Shown here: positions 1-6,361 of the stretch, one piece after another
How positions within the stretch are numbered: the first letter of the stretch is position 1
How the letters are laid out: the number at the start of each line of letters is the position of its first letter
Assembly: GCA_003023485.1 (NCBI GenBank)
Contig: PXSG01000014.1
Location: 1-9,217, forward strand
DNA: 9,217 bases
Source of the DNA: Halobacteriales archaeon SW_10_68_16
GTDB lineage: Archaea > Halobacteriota > Halobacteria > Halobacteriales > Haloarculaceae
Direction: 5' to 3'
Program-made: the position numbers and the translations under genes
The notes under the pieces: generated by a model
Database searches by the model: none
What the model was told of the DNA's origin: nothing
Seen by the model: the letters and a program-made list of their open reading frames with translations, nothing else

Positions 1-109
1 CGCCCGTGACTACGGGACGCTCGTCGTCACCCCCTCCCATGGCATCATGAGCCACTACGAGGCCCGAAAGGAGGGCGTGGGCGGCCAGGTCATCGCATAC
101 GTATACTAA
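1..109 (+). CDS. rps8: 30S ribosomal protein S8 (uS8), 3' end only
   Basis: Only the last 35 codons lie in the window, read in the frame that begins at base 2 and ends with TAA at 107-109. The peptide contains SHGIMSHYEARKEGVGG and ends IAYVY, which is the conserved C-terminal end of uS8: the S-x-GIM-x-x-EA segment that contacts the central domain of 16S rRNA, followed by the glycine-rich turn and last beta strand. S8 is a primary binder of helix 21 in the small subunit. Its stop overlaps the start of rpl6 by one base (TAATG), the usual coupling in this operon. The start and N-terminal domain are outside the window. Confidence 0.95.
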   Translation, partial: ARDYGTLVVTPSHGIMSHYEARKEGVGGQVIAYVY

Positions 110-687
110 TGACACGAACAGCACTCCAGATACCGGACGAGGTGAGCGCCGAGGTCAACCACCTCGAGCTCACCGTCGAGGGACCGAACGGCAGCGTGAC
201 GCGGCGCCTCTGGTACCCCGACGTCTCGGTCGCCGTCGAGAGCGTTCCGGCGACGCCGGAACGGAGTGGAGACGGTGACACCGTCGACGCGGTCGTCATC
301 GAGAGCGACAACGAGGACGCGAAGACCATGTCGACGCTGGGGACCTTCGAGAGCCACGTCAGGAACATGCTCCACGGCGTGACCGAGGGCTGGGCCTACG
401 AGATGGAGGTCTTCTACTCCCACTTCCCGATGCAGGTCACCGTCGAGGGCGACGAGGTCGTCATCGAGAACTTCCTCGGCGAGCGCGCTCCGCGACGGAC
501 CCCAATCCACGGCGACACCGAGGTCGAGGTACAGGAGGAACGCGTGATCCTGCGCGGACCGAACATCGAGGACGTCGGCCAGACCGCCGCCGACATCGAA
601 CAGTTGACGCGCGTCCAGGACAAGGACGTCCGCGTCTTCCAGGACGGCGTCTACATCACCAGCAAACCGAACCGAGGTGGAGCCTGA
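109..687 (+). CDS. rpl6: 50S ribosomal protein L6 (uL6)
   Basis: A 192-residue protein of the large subunit that sits near the sarcin-ricin loop and the base of the stalk. Conserved archaeal L6 stretches are plain: [15 protein letters not shown] (25-39), the [17 protein letters not shown] segment (72-88), [21 protein letters not shown] (90-110, given here as a landmark only) and [16 protein letters not shown] at the C-terminus. The two repeated alpha/beta L6 domains span about 10-90 and 100-180. Haloarchaeal L6 is normally about 177 residues. This one is longer because of extra residues around 45-61 ([17 protein letters not shown]), a loop of the first domain. The start overlaps the S8 stop; the stop TGA overlaps the rpl32e ATG. 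A strong Shine-Dalgarno sequence for the next gene (GAGGTGG, 674-680) lies in its tail. Confidence 0.97.
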   Translation: MTRTALQIPDEVSAEVNHLELTVEGPNGSVTRRLWYPDVSVAVESVPATPERSGDGDTVDAVVIESDNEDAKTMSTLGTFESHVRNMLHGVTEGWAYEMEVFYSHFPMQVTVEGDEVVIENFLGERAPRRTPIHGDTEVEVQEERVILRGPNIEDVGQTAADIEQLTRVQDKDVRVFQDGVYITSKPNRGGA

Positions 688-1736
688 TGGCTGAGGACGA
701 ACCCGAAGACGAAGCGGTCGAAGAGGCCGACACGGACGAGAGCGACGAGGAAGCAGACGCCGAGAGTCTGACGGAGATCGGCGGCGTCAGCGAGGAGACC
801 GCCGACGCGCTGCGGGAGGCCGGCTACGAGTCGGTGACGGACCTCCGGGAAGCGGACCAGGACGACCTCACCGCCCTCGAAGGCGTCAGCACCGCGCTGG
901 CGGCCCGAATCAAGGCCGACGTCGGCGACGTAGACGTCTCCGAGGACACCGACGCCGACGTCGAGGTCAGCGATGAAGACGCACCTGAATCCGAGAGCGC
1001 CGACGAAGCTGCCGAGGCGGCTGAGGCTGCCGAGGAAGAAGCGGAAGACGAGGGTCCAGAGGACCTGACCGACATCAGCGGCGTCAGCGAGGATACGGCC
1101 GACGCGCTGCGCGAGGCCGGCTATGAGACGGTCGACCACGTCCGCGGCGCGAGCCAGGACCAGCTGGCCGACGTCGAGGGCATCGGCATGGCGCTTGCGG
1201 CCCGCATCAAGGCCGACGTCGGCGACGTAGACGTCTCCGAGGAAGTCGAGGCCGAAGTCGAGGAAGAAGCGCCGCCGGAACCCGAAGCGGACGTCGAGAC
1301 CGAACTCCAGCCACGCGGGCTGGTCGAGAAGACGCCCGACTTGGGCGAGGTGAAAGAGCGCCTGCTTGCCCAGCGGCGACGTCAGGACAAGCCGGCGTTC
1401 AACCGCCAGGACCACCACAAGAAGAAACGCGTCCCCACTTCGTGGCGCCGCCCGCGCGGGAACCTCTCGAAACAGCGCCGCGGAATCAAGGGCAAGGGCG
1501 ACACCGTCGAGGCGGGCTTCCGGACGCCCGAAGAGGTCAGGGGGCTGCACCCCTCGGGCTTCGAGGAGGTGTATGTCCACAACGCCGACGACCTCGAAGG
1601 CGTGGACGGCGACACGCAGGCGGTTCGCATCGCCTCGAAGGTCGGCGGCCGCAAGCGCGAAGCCATCGAGGAGTCCGCCGAGGACCGGGGTATCCGCGTG
1701 CTCAACCCGACCTACGAGGAGGTGGAGACCGAATGA
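687..1736 (+). CDS. rpl32e: 50S ribosomal protein L32e with duplicated HhH extension
   Basis: A 349-residue protein. The true L32e core is about residues 235-349 and holds the family signature [21 protein letters not shown], then [22 protein letters not shown] and [15 protein letters not shown]. In front is a long acidic arm, as known for haloarchaeal L32e, which carries one helix-hairpin-helix module and totals about 240 residues. Here the module occurs twice, at 28-87 and 127-186, exactly 99 residues apart and joined by a low-complexity Glu/Ala/Asp linker (88-126). Each copy contains a DALREAGYE helix and an [15 protein letters not shown] end. The start is set by GAGGTGG at 674-680 and the overlap with the rpl6 stop. 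The arm probably lies on the ribosome surface; what two copies do is unknown. The core has no damage, so the gene looks functional. Confidence 0.96.
   Translation: MAEDEPEDEAVEEADTDESDEEADAESLTEIGGVSEETADALREAGYESVTDLREADQDDLTALEGVSTALAARIKADVGDVDVSEDTDADVEVSDEDAPESESADEAAEAAEAAEEEAEDEGPEDLTDISGVSEDTADALREAGYETVDHVRGASQDQLADVEGIGMALAARIKADVGDVDVSEEVEAEVEEEAPPEPEADVETELQPRGLVEKTPDLGEVKERLLAQRRRQDKPAFNRQDHHKKKRVPTSWRRPRGNLSKQRRGIKGKGDTVEAGFRTPEEVRGLHPSGFEEVYVHNADDLEGVDGDTQAVRIASKVGGRKREAIEESAEDRGIRVLNPTYEEVETE
768..1244 (+). repeat. Tandem duplication of helix-hairpin-helix module within rpl32e
   Basis: The two coding repeats run about 768-947 and 1065-1244, with a constant offset of 297 bp (99 codons). 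Their 3' ends are nearly identical at the DNA level: 42 of 43 bases agree between 904-946 and 1201-1243. The 5' halves have diverged mainly at third positions. The pattern fits an in-frame tandem duplication, with the 3' ends kept alike by recency or gene conversion. Confidence 0.9.
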
Positions 1737-2191
1737 CGGACTTAAGCGCCCAGAAGCGACTGGCCTCGGAGGTGCTGGACGTGGGGAAGAACAAGGTCTG
1801 GTTCGACCCCGACGCCCAGGGCGAGATCGCCGAGGCGATCACCCGCGCGGACATCCGCGAACTCGTCGACGACGGCCTCATCCGCGTCGAGGAGCCCTCG
1901 GGCAACTCGCGAGGGCGGGCCCGGGAGCGCCAGCGGAAGCGTTCCTACGGCCACCAGAAAGGTCCCGGCTCCCGGAAGGGGAAAGCCGGCGGCCGGCAGG
2001 ACCCCAAAGGGAACTGGCAATCGAGGATTCGCGCCCAGCGGGAGTACCTGCGCGACCTCCGCGACGACGGCGACCTCTCGCGGTCGGCCTACCGTGATCT
2101 GTACGACAAGGCCGGCGGCGGCGAGTTCGACTCCGTCGCGGACCTGCAACGATTCATGGACGACAACGACTACGGAGAGAACAATGGCTAG
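1733..2191 (+). CDS. rpl19e: 50S ribosomal protein L19e
   Basis: A 152-residue archaeal/eukaryotic-type large-subunit protein with no bacterial counterpart. It starts with the typical [18 protein letters not shown], followed by [19 protein letters not shown], the basic rRNA-binding linker [20 protein letters not shown] (58-77 approximately), [11 protein letters not shown], and the C-terminal helical part with [16 protein letters not shown]. Length matches haloarchaeal L19e (about 149-152). The start at 1733 is chosen because ATGA overlaps the rpl32e stop and GGAGGTG (1718-1724) lies 8 bases upstream. The frame stays open further upstream to 1442, but that part only shadows rpl32e. The stop TAG overlaps the rpl18 start by 8 bases. 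Confidence 0.97.
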   Translation: MTDLSAQKRLASEVLDVGKNKVWFDPDAQGEIAEAITRADIRELVDDGLIRVEEPSGNSRGRARERQRKRSYGHQKGPGSRKGKAGGRQDPKGNWQSRIRAQREYLRDLRDDGDLSRSAYRDLYDKAGGGEFDSVADLQRFMDDNDYGENNG

Positions 2192-2741
2192 TGGACCACG
2201 CTACACGGTGCCGATGCGGCGCCGCCGCGAGGCCCGAACCGATTACCACCAACGGTTGCGCCTGCTGAAATCCGGCAAACCACGCCTCGTTGCTCGCACG
2301 AGCAACAAGCACGTCAGGGTGCAGCTGGTGGTCACGGGCCCCCAGGGCGACCGGACGGTCGCGAGCGCCCACTCGGGCGATTTGCGCGACTTTGACTGGG
2401 AGGCCCCGACGGCCAACATGCCCGCGGCGTACCTGACCGGCCTCCTGGCCGGCCTGCGCGCCATCGAGGCAGACCTCGAGGAGGCGGTGCTGGACATCGG
2501 CCTGAACTCCCCGACACCGGGGAGCAAGGTATTCGCAGTACAGGAAGGAGCAATCGACGCCGGACTGGAGGTTCCGCACAACGACGACGTCCTCGCGGAC
2601 TGGTCGCGCACGCGCGGCGAGCACATCGCCGAGTACGCCGAACAGCGCGAGGAGCCGCTGTACAGCGGCGATTTCGACGCGGCGGACCTCCCCGAACACT
2701 TCGACGAGATGCGAGAGACACTAATGGGTGAGAGCCTATGA
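2184..2741 (+). CDS. rpl18: 50S ribosomal protein L18 (uL18)
   Basis: A 185-residue 5S rRNA-binding protein of the large subunit. It begins [20 protein letters not shown] and shows the L18 landmarks [33 protein letters not shown] and [19 protein letters not shown]. The acidic C-terminal extension (about 130-185, ending [14 protein letters not shown]) is normal for archaeal and eukaryotic L18/L5. Start chosen at 2184, where the ATG overlaps the rpl19e stop by 8 bases and the archaeal N-terminus begins; the upstream in-frame ATG at 2094 lies inside rpl19e. The stop TGA forms ATGA with the rps5 start, and GGTGAG at 2727-2732 serves rps5. Confidence 0.97.
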   Translation: MASGPRYTVPMRRRREARTDYHQRLRLLKSGKPRLVARTSNKHVRVQLVVTGPQGDRTVASAHSGDLRDFDWEAPTANMPAAYLTGLLAGLRAIEADLEEAVLDIGLNSPTPGSKVFAVQEGAIDAGLEVPHNDDVLADWSRTRGEHIAEYAEQREEPLYSGDFDAADLPEHFDEMRETLMGESL

Positions 2742-3373
2742 GCGAGGACGGATGGGTTCCCCAGACGCGACTCGGCAAGCGGGTCGCCGACGGCGAAATC
2801 GACTCGATGCGCGACGCGCTGAACGCCGGATTACCGCTGAAGGAACCCGAAATAGTGGACCAGCTCGTCCCCGACCTGGAGGACGAGGTGCTCGATATCA
2901 ACATGGTCCAGCGGATGACCGACTCTGGCCGGCGGGTGAAGTTCCGCTGTGTCGTGGTCGTGGGCAACCGCAACGGCCTCGTCGGCTACGCCGAAGGTCG
3001 TGACGACCAGGTCGGCGGCGCCATCCAGAAAGCCATCGAGATCGGCAAGCTCAACCTCATCGACGTCTCCCGTGGCTGTGGGTCCTGGGAGTGTGGCTGT
3101 GGGCGCCCCCACACCGTCGCACTCCGGACGACCGGCAAGGCGGGCAGCGTCGAGGTCGAGTTGCGGCCGGCTCCGCGCGGGCTCGGCCTCGCGGGCGGGG
3201 AGACCGTCCGCAAGGTGCTCGAACTGGCCGGCATCGAGGACATCTGGACGCGCAGTAGCGGCAACACCCGCACGACGGTCAACTTCGCGAAGGCGACGTT
3301 CAACGCCCTCCAGAACACGGCCGAGGCCCGGGTCCCCCAGGAGACCTGGGAGAAACGCGAGGTGATCGAGTAA
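2738..3373 (+). CDS. rps5: 30S ribosomal protein S5 (uS5)
   Basis: A 211-residue small-subunit protein that helps form the mRNA entry site and is involved in decoding accuracy. The N-terminal double-stranded-RNA-binding type domain is visible as [20 protein letters not shown] with [16 protein letters not shown], and the C-terminal ribosomal fold as [13 protein letters not shown] and [18 protein letters not shown]. The insertion [13 protein letters not shown] (113-125), with three cysteines and a histidine, is typical of archaeal S5. The start is set by GGTGAG at 2727-2732 and ATGA overlap with rpl18. The stop TAA shares its last A with an ATG (TAATG) that is not rpl30 but opens into the 482-bp insertion described below. 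Confidence 0.97.
   Translation: MSEDGWVPQTRLGKRVADGEIDSMRDALNAGLPLKEPEIVDQLVPDLEDEVLDINMVQRMTDSGRRVKFRCVVVVGNRNGLVGYAEGRDDQVGGAIQKAIEIGKLNLIDVSRGCGSWECGCGRPHTVALRTTGKAGSVEVELRPAPRGLGLAGGETVRKVLELAGIEDIWTRSSGNTRTTVNFAKATFNALQNTAEARVPQETWEKREVIE
3359..3366 (+). promoter_or_regulatory. Stranded Shine-Dalgarno sequence, probably the original rpl30 RBS
   Basis: GAGGTGAT is fully complementary to the CACCUC-type 3' end of haloarchaeal 16S rRNA and lies 6 bases before the ATG at 3373-3375. In a normal TAATG junction that ATG would start rpl30. Here the ATG leads into the inserted element, and rpl30 now starts at 3855 with no comparable purine run before it (the 18 bases before 3855 are pyrimidine-rich). 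The match is seen directly; the former role is inferred. Confidence 0.6.
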
Positions 3374-3375
3374 TG

Positions 3376-3630
3376 CTACCCACGACTGAAGCCATGGGCA
3401 TTCCCCTGGAGGGGTTTCAGCCCATGACTCGACACCTCGTAGGCGGGTTACACGCGCAACCACTGGCCCATGGGGAAGCACTGTCGCGACCCGCGGTGGG
3501 ACGCGATGGGTTGGCTCACACCGCTTTAATTCCCGGTGAGCCTCGGGCACGTCACCCCGAGAGTGAGCAGGGGATTTCTCACCCGCCAGCTGGCGGTCAG
3601 CACCAGGTGTACCCTGCCTCGACGGGCAGG
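3376..3630 (-). ncRNA. Candidate structured RNA resembling a TnpB right-end/guide (omega) RNA
   Basis: Read on the minus strand, this part ends with a two-part stem-loop (3426 down to 3393: outer GCCCATG/CATGGGC pairing, inner CCCC/GGGG) followed by CTTCAGTCGTGGGTAG. Before it come stems at 3505-3485, 3542-3513, 3561-3542 and 3582-3563. In IS200/IS605-type elements the RNA made from the right end past tnpB acts as the guide scaffold, and haloarchaeal tnpB loci are known to make such sense-overlapping RNAs. Here tnpB is gone. The minus orientation rests on resemblance of the CTTCAGTCGTGGG end to element right ends. One stem on the other strand (3706-3721) has a GCGA tetraloop, which argues the reverse, so strand and transcription are uncertain. 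Confidence 0.3.
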
Positions 3631-3733
3631 TTCGGAACGTCCCTCCTCTCATCGGTGGGAGCGGCATCCGTCAACGGCTCCCGAGTTCGGGGCCGGACTA
3701 CGGCAGCCCGTGCGAACGGGCCAGTTTGGCAGT

Positions 3734-3753
3734 CACTAAAACATCATAAATGC
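3734..3753. promoter_or_regulatory. AT-rich patch in the insertion, possible promoter
   Basis: CACTAAAACATCATAAATGC is the only AT-rich run in the 482-bp insertion. On the + strand CATAAAT could be a weak TATA box for rpl30-rpl15-secY, with a leader of roughly 80 bases. On the minus strand ATTTATGAT could drive the candidate structured RNA. Neither matches a strong haloarchaeal TATA box, and no start site can be fixed from sequence. Confidence 0.25.
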
Positions 3754-3854
3754 ACTGACCCGAAACCGACGAACGGCCAACGCGCGGTGGCCGAGAGCGC
3801 ATCCAACGCGCTTTCTCCCACGCCTGCAGCCGTGGGTTTCCGCGCTGCACTACT

Positions 3855-4322
3855 ATGACAAAGGTACTCATTCAGTTGCGCGGCGAGGTCAACGTCGAAA
3901 GCGAGGTACTCGACACGCTCGAAATGTTGAACCTCACGCGGGTCAACCACGCCACCTTCGTCCCGGAGACGCCGGCCTACGAGGGCATGGTGACGAAGGT
4001 CAACGACTTCGTGGCCGTCGGCGAACCCAGCCAGGAGACGGTCGAACTCCTGGTTCGCCAGCGTGGCGAGCCGGCCGAAGGGAGTGCTGACATCACAGAC
4101 GAGTGGGTCGCCGAGCACACCGACTACGACGACGTCTCCGCGCTGGCCGCGGCGCTGCTTGAGGAGGAGACCACTCTTCAGGAGCAGGGGCTCTCGCCGA
4201 CGCTGCGCCTGCACCCGCCCCGGGGTGGCCACGACGGCATCAAACACCCCGTCAGGGAGGGCGGCGAACTCGGCAAGCACAGCACCGAGGAGATCGACGC
4301 ACTGCTGGAGGCGATGCGATGA
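3855..4322 (+). CDS. rpl30: 50S ribosomal protein L30 (uL30)
   Basis: A 155-residue archaeal L30 (eukaryotic L7 type). The N-terminal ferredoxin-like L30 core is clear in LIQLRGEVNVESEVLDTLEMLN, RVNHATFVPETPAYEGMV and KVNDFVAVGEPSQETVELL. The C-terminal extension specific to archaea and eukaryotes is present with EEETTLQEQGLSPTLRLHPPRGGHDG and KHPVREGGELGKH, and length equals that of haloarchaeal homologues (about 154). The start at 3855 is supported by N-terminal homology. Unlike its neighbours it no longer overlaps rps5: the insertion lies directly upstream, and there is no Shine-Dalgarno sequence near the ATG. The ATG does form ATGA with the stop of the frame crossing the insertion, so reinitiation is possible. 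Downstream it overlaps rpl15 by ATGA. Confidence 0.97.
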   Translation: MTKVLIQLRGEVNVESEVLDTLEMLNLTRVNHATFVPETPAYEGMVTKVNDFVAVGEPSQETVELLVRQRGEPAEGSADITDEWVAEHTDYDDVSALAAALLEEETTLQEQGLSPTLRLHPPRGGHDGIKHPVREGGELGKHSTEEIDALLEAMR

Positions 4323-4810
4323 CGGACAAGAAGAAACGCCAGCGCGGCTCGCGCACCCACGGCGGCGGCACGCACAAGAACCGCCGCGGGGCCGGCCATC
4401 GGGGCGGCCGCGGCGCCGCCGGGCGTGACAAACACGAGATGCACAACTACGAGCCGCTTGGCAAGCACGGCTTCACCCGCCCGGAGAAGGTCAAAGACGA
4501 GGTGCTGACCGTCAGCGTCCGGAAACTCGACGAGGACGCGCCGCTGCTGGCCGCGGAGGGCGTCGCCGAGGAGACCGACGAGAGCTACCGGATCGACGCC
4601 CGCGACGTCGTCGAGGACGGCCACGAGGCCGACGCAGTGAAGGTGCTGGGGACGGGGCAGGTGCGCTCGGCGCTGAACGTGGTCGCCGACGCGTTCTCGG
4701 CGAGTGCCCGTGAGAAGCTCGTCGAGGCCGGGGGCGACGCACAGCTCAGCGACCGCGCGGAGAAGCGAAAGACCGATACGACCGAGGGCGAGACAGACGA
4801 CACAGAATGA
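4319..4810 (+). CDS. rpl15: 50S ribosomal protein L15 (uL15)
   Basis: A 163-residue large-subunit protein. The N-terminal tail is basic and glycine-rich (KKKRQRGSRTHGGGTHKNRR, then GAGHRGGRGAAGRDKHE) and threads into 23S rRNA; the rest is the acidic globular L15 domain with NYEPLGKHGFTRP, DVVEDGHEADAVKVLGTG, the SALNVVADAFSASAREKLVEAGG end, and an acidic tail finishing EGETDDTE. Length agrees with haloarchaeal L15 (about 164). The start is supported by GGAGG at 4307-4311 and by ATGA overlap with rpl30. The stop overlaps the secY start in the same way. Confidence 0.97.
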   Translation: MTDKKKRQRGSRTHGGGTHKNRRGAGHRGGRGAAGRDKHEMHNYEPLGKHGFTRPEKVKDEVLTVSVRKLDEDAPLLAAEGVAEETDESYRIDARDVVEDGHEADAVKVLGTGQVRSALNVVADAFSASAREKLVEAGGDAQLSDRAEKRKTDTTEGETDDTE

Positions 4811-6252
4811 GCTGGAAGGACACCGCCGAACCGGTGCTCACGCGGATGCCCGCGGTCCGCCGGCCCGAGCGCCACGTCCCGTTCAAGCGCAAGCTCGGGT
4901 GGACGGCCGGCATCCTCGTGCTCTACTTCTTCCTGACGAACGTCTTCCTCTTCGGCCTCCAGGGCCAGGGAAACGAAGCGTTCGGGCAGTTCCGGTCGAT
5001 CCTCGCCGGCGGCCAGGGGACCATCCTGCAACTCGGGATCGGTCCCATCGTCACGGCGAGCATCGTCCTCCAGTTGCTCGGCGGTGCCGACCTGCTCGGT
5101 CTCGACACGCAGAACAACCCCCGCGACCAGGTGCTCTACCAGGGGCTTCAGAAGCTCCTGGTGATCGTGATGTCGGCCCTGCCCGCCCTGCCGATGGTCT
5201 TCGCCGGCGAGTTCCTCCCGCCCAGTCCACAGGTGGCCCAGTCGCTCGGCATCGGCCTGGCCGGCGTCCAGTGGCTGATGTTCCTCCAGGTGTTCATGGG
5301 CGGGATTCTCATCCTCTACATGGACGAGGTCGTCAGCAAGTGGGGCGTCGGCTCCGGGGTCGGGCTGTTCATCATCGCCGGTGTCTCCCAGCGCCTGATC
5401 GGCGGGCTCGTCGCGATTCCCGGACTCGGTGTCGACCGGGGAATCGTCCCGACCTGGGTCGCCGTGTTGCTCGGCAACGAGCCCATCCCCCCGATCCTGA
5501 CTCCCTCCGGCGTCGAGGCGCTACTGTTGGGGGTCGGAAACATCATCCCCATCCTGACGACGATCGCCATCTTCGTGACGGTCGTCTACGCCGAGAGCGT
5601 CCGCGTCGAGATTCCACTCTCGAACGCCCGGGTGAAAGGCGCCCGCGGACGGTACCCCGTAAAGCTCATCTACGCGAGCGTCCTGCCGATGATTCTGGTG
5701 CGGGCGCTGCAGGCCAACATCCAGTTCATCGGGCGCATCATGGACGCCCAGCTCGGGTCGATGCCGGCCTGGCTGGGCACCTACCAGCAGGGCCAGCCCA
5801 CGGGCGGGCTGTTTTACTATCTGGCGCCGATCCAGACGCCCCTCTATCAGTTGACCGACCCGGCCTGGCAACTCGCCATCCGGACCGGTGTGGATCTGAC
5901 GATCATGGTCGTCGGCGGCGCCATCTTCGCCATCTTCTGGGTCGAGACGACCGATATGGGGCCCGACGCGACGGCCCAGCAGATCCACAACTCCGGGATG
6001 CAGATCCCCGGCTTCCGACAGAACGTCCGCAGTATCGAGCGGGTGCTGGAACAGTACATCCCGCAGGTGACGGTGATCGGTGGCGCACTTGTTGGGTTGC
6101 TCGCCGTGATGGCCAACATCCTCGGGACCATCGGTGGCGTCTCCGGGACTGGGCTGCTGCTGACCGTGTCGATCACCTACAAGATGTACGAGGAGATCGC
6201 CGAAGAGCAGCTCATGGAGATGCACCCGATGATGCGCCAGATGTTCGGATAA
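4807..6252 (+). CDS. secY: Preprotein translocase subunit SecY
   Basis: A 481-residue channel-forming subunit of the Sec translocon in the cytoplasmic membrane, which works with SecE and Sec61-beta. Ten hydrophobic segments fit the family: TM1 at about 31-52, the plug/TM2 region about 60-95 with GPIVTASIVLQLLGG, others at about 116-135, 151-172, 182-202, 240-262, 288-305, 363-380, 421-440 and 443-458. Family motifs include QNNPRDQVLYQGLQKLL, the cytosolic basic loop ARVKGARGRYPVKLIY (274-289) before TM7, and the C-terminal KMYEEIAEEQLMEMHP. Archaeal SecY has this two-halves layout and length. It is co-transcribed with ribosomal genes, as in most archaea, and its ATGA overlap with rpl15 sets the start. 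The adenylate kinase gene commonly found next in haloarchaea is missing here. Confidence 0.98.
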   Translation: MSWKDTAEPVLTRMPAVRRPERHVPFKRKLGWTAGILVLYFFLTNVFLFGLQGQGNEAFGQFRSILAGGQGTILQLGIGPIVTASIVLQLLGGADLLGLDTQNNPRDQVLYQGLQKLLVIVMSALPALPMVFAGEFLPPSPQVAQSLGIGLAGVQWLMFLQVFMGGILILYMDEVVSKWGVGSGVGLFIIAGVSQRLIGGLVAIPGLGVDRGIVPTWVAVLLGNEPIPPILTPSGVEALLLGVGNIIPILTTIAIFVTVVYAESVRVEIPLSNARVKGARGRYPVKLIYASVLPMILVRALQANIQFIGRIMDAQLGSMPAWLGTYQQGQPTGGLFYYLAPIQTPLYQLTDPAWQLAIRTGVDLTIMVVGGAIFAIFWVETTDMGPDATAQQIHNSGMQIPGFRQNVRSIERVLEQYIPQVTVIGGALVGLLAVMANILGTIGGVSGTGLLLTVSITYKMYEEIAEEQLMEMHPMMRQMFG

Positions 6253-6264
6253 TATTTCCTCTTT
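6253..6264 (+). terminator. Possible pyrimidine-rich terminator of the spc operon
   Basis: Directly after the secY TAA comes TATTTCCTCTTT, a T-rich stretch of the kind at which archaeal RNA polymerase tends to stop. There is no stem-loop before it. The following gene has its own promoter-like sequence, which fits the operon ending here. The call rests on composition and position only. Confidence 0.35.
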
Positions 6265-6325
6265 GTCATATCTTGTAGCGCAACACGGTCGTCGCCCCGG
6301 TACCGGTGGGCAGGATCAACCGGGC

Positions 6326-6339
6326 GAAATGTTTTTCAT
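6326..6339 (+). promoter_or_regulatory. Probable BRE/TATA promoter of the MNT nucleotidyltransferase gene
   Basis: GAAATGTTTTTCAT places a purine BRE-like GAAA directly before an AT-rich TATA-like TTTTTCAT centred about 27 bases before the ATG at 6362. That is the spacing of a leaderless haloarchaeal transcript. The box is not a consensus TATA, so confidence is limited. Confidence 0.4.
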
Positions 6340-6361
6340 CTATCGGACACCAAAAGTGTAT

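Larger units (their letters stand above)
3376..3854. mobile_element. Non-coding insertion between rps5 and rpl30, IS200/IS605 (IS1341-type) relic or MITE
   Basis: This stretch separates two genes that normally touch in archaeal spc operons. It begins CTACCCACGACTGAAG and ends with CCCACGCCTGCAGCCGTGGG plus an 18-base tail, giving imperfect inverted ends (CCCACGACTGAAG at 3379-3391 against CCCACGGCTGCAG, the complement of 3824-3836). Such CCCACG-ACTGAAG ends are, from memory, characteristic of haloarchaeal TnpB-type elements. No transposase or TnpB reading frame is present. The interior is a string of stem-loops: 3393-3426, 3485-3505, 3513-3542, 3542-3561, 3563-3582, 3583-3596, 3613-3630, 3657-3682, 3706-3721, 3796-3812 and 3817-3836. 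An open frame of 161 codons (3373-3858) crosses it, but its product is basic, His/Pro/Gly-rich and poor in Asp/Glu, unlike its neighbours, so I do not call a protein. ATG occurs at both junctions (3373-3375 and 3855-3857). Family assignment is from remembered end sequences. Confidence 0.65.

Noticed and set aside
651..1580. 309-codon minus-strand open frame opposite rpl32e
   Set aside because: Typical antisense shadow of GC-rich, repetitive Glu/Asp/Ala codons; a ribosomal gene occupies the + strand.
2831..3667. Long minus-strand open frame (278 codons) opposite rps5 and the insertion
   Set aside because: Shadow of the GC-rich rps5 codons on the other strand; shows no TnpB or other family motif.
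3376..3854. SRP (7S) RNA or RNase P RNA gene in the insertion
   Set aside because: I see neither the conserved SRP helix 8 loop sequences nor the RNase P universal core, although the region is rich in hairpins.
3373..3858. 161-codon open frame covering the whole insertion as a protein-coding gene
   Set aside because: Product is basic and His/Pro/Gly-rich with about nine acidic residues, unlike halophilic proteins around it; it follows hairpin DNA end to end and has no recognisable domain. It may still be translated as a pass-through frame.
6263..6361. 33-residue N-terminal extension of the MNT protein
   Set aside because: Covers the intergenic and promoter-like sequence after secY; the segment is not family-like and ATG 6362 fits the promoter spacing.
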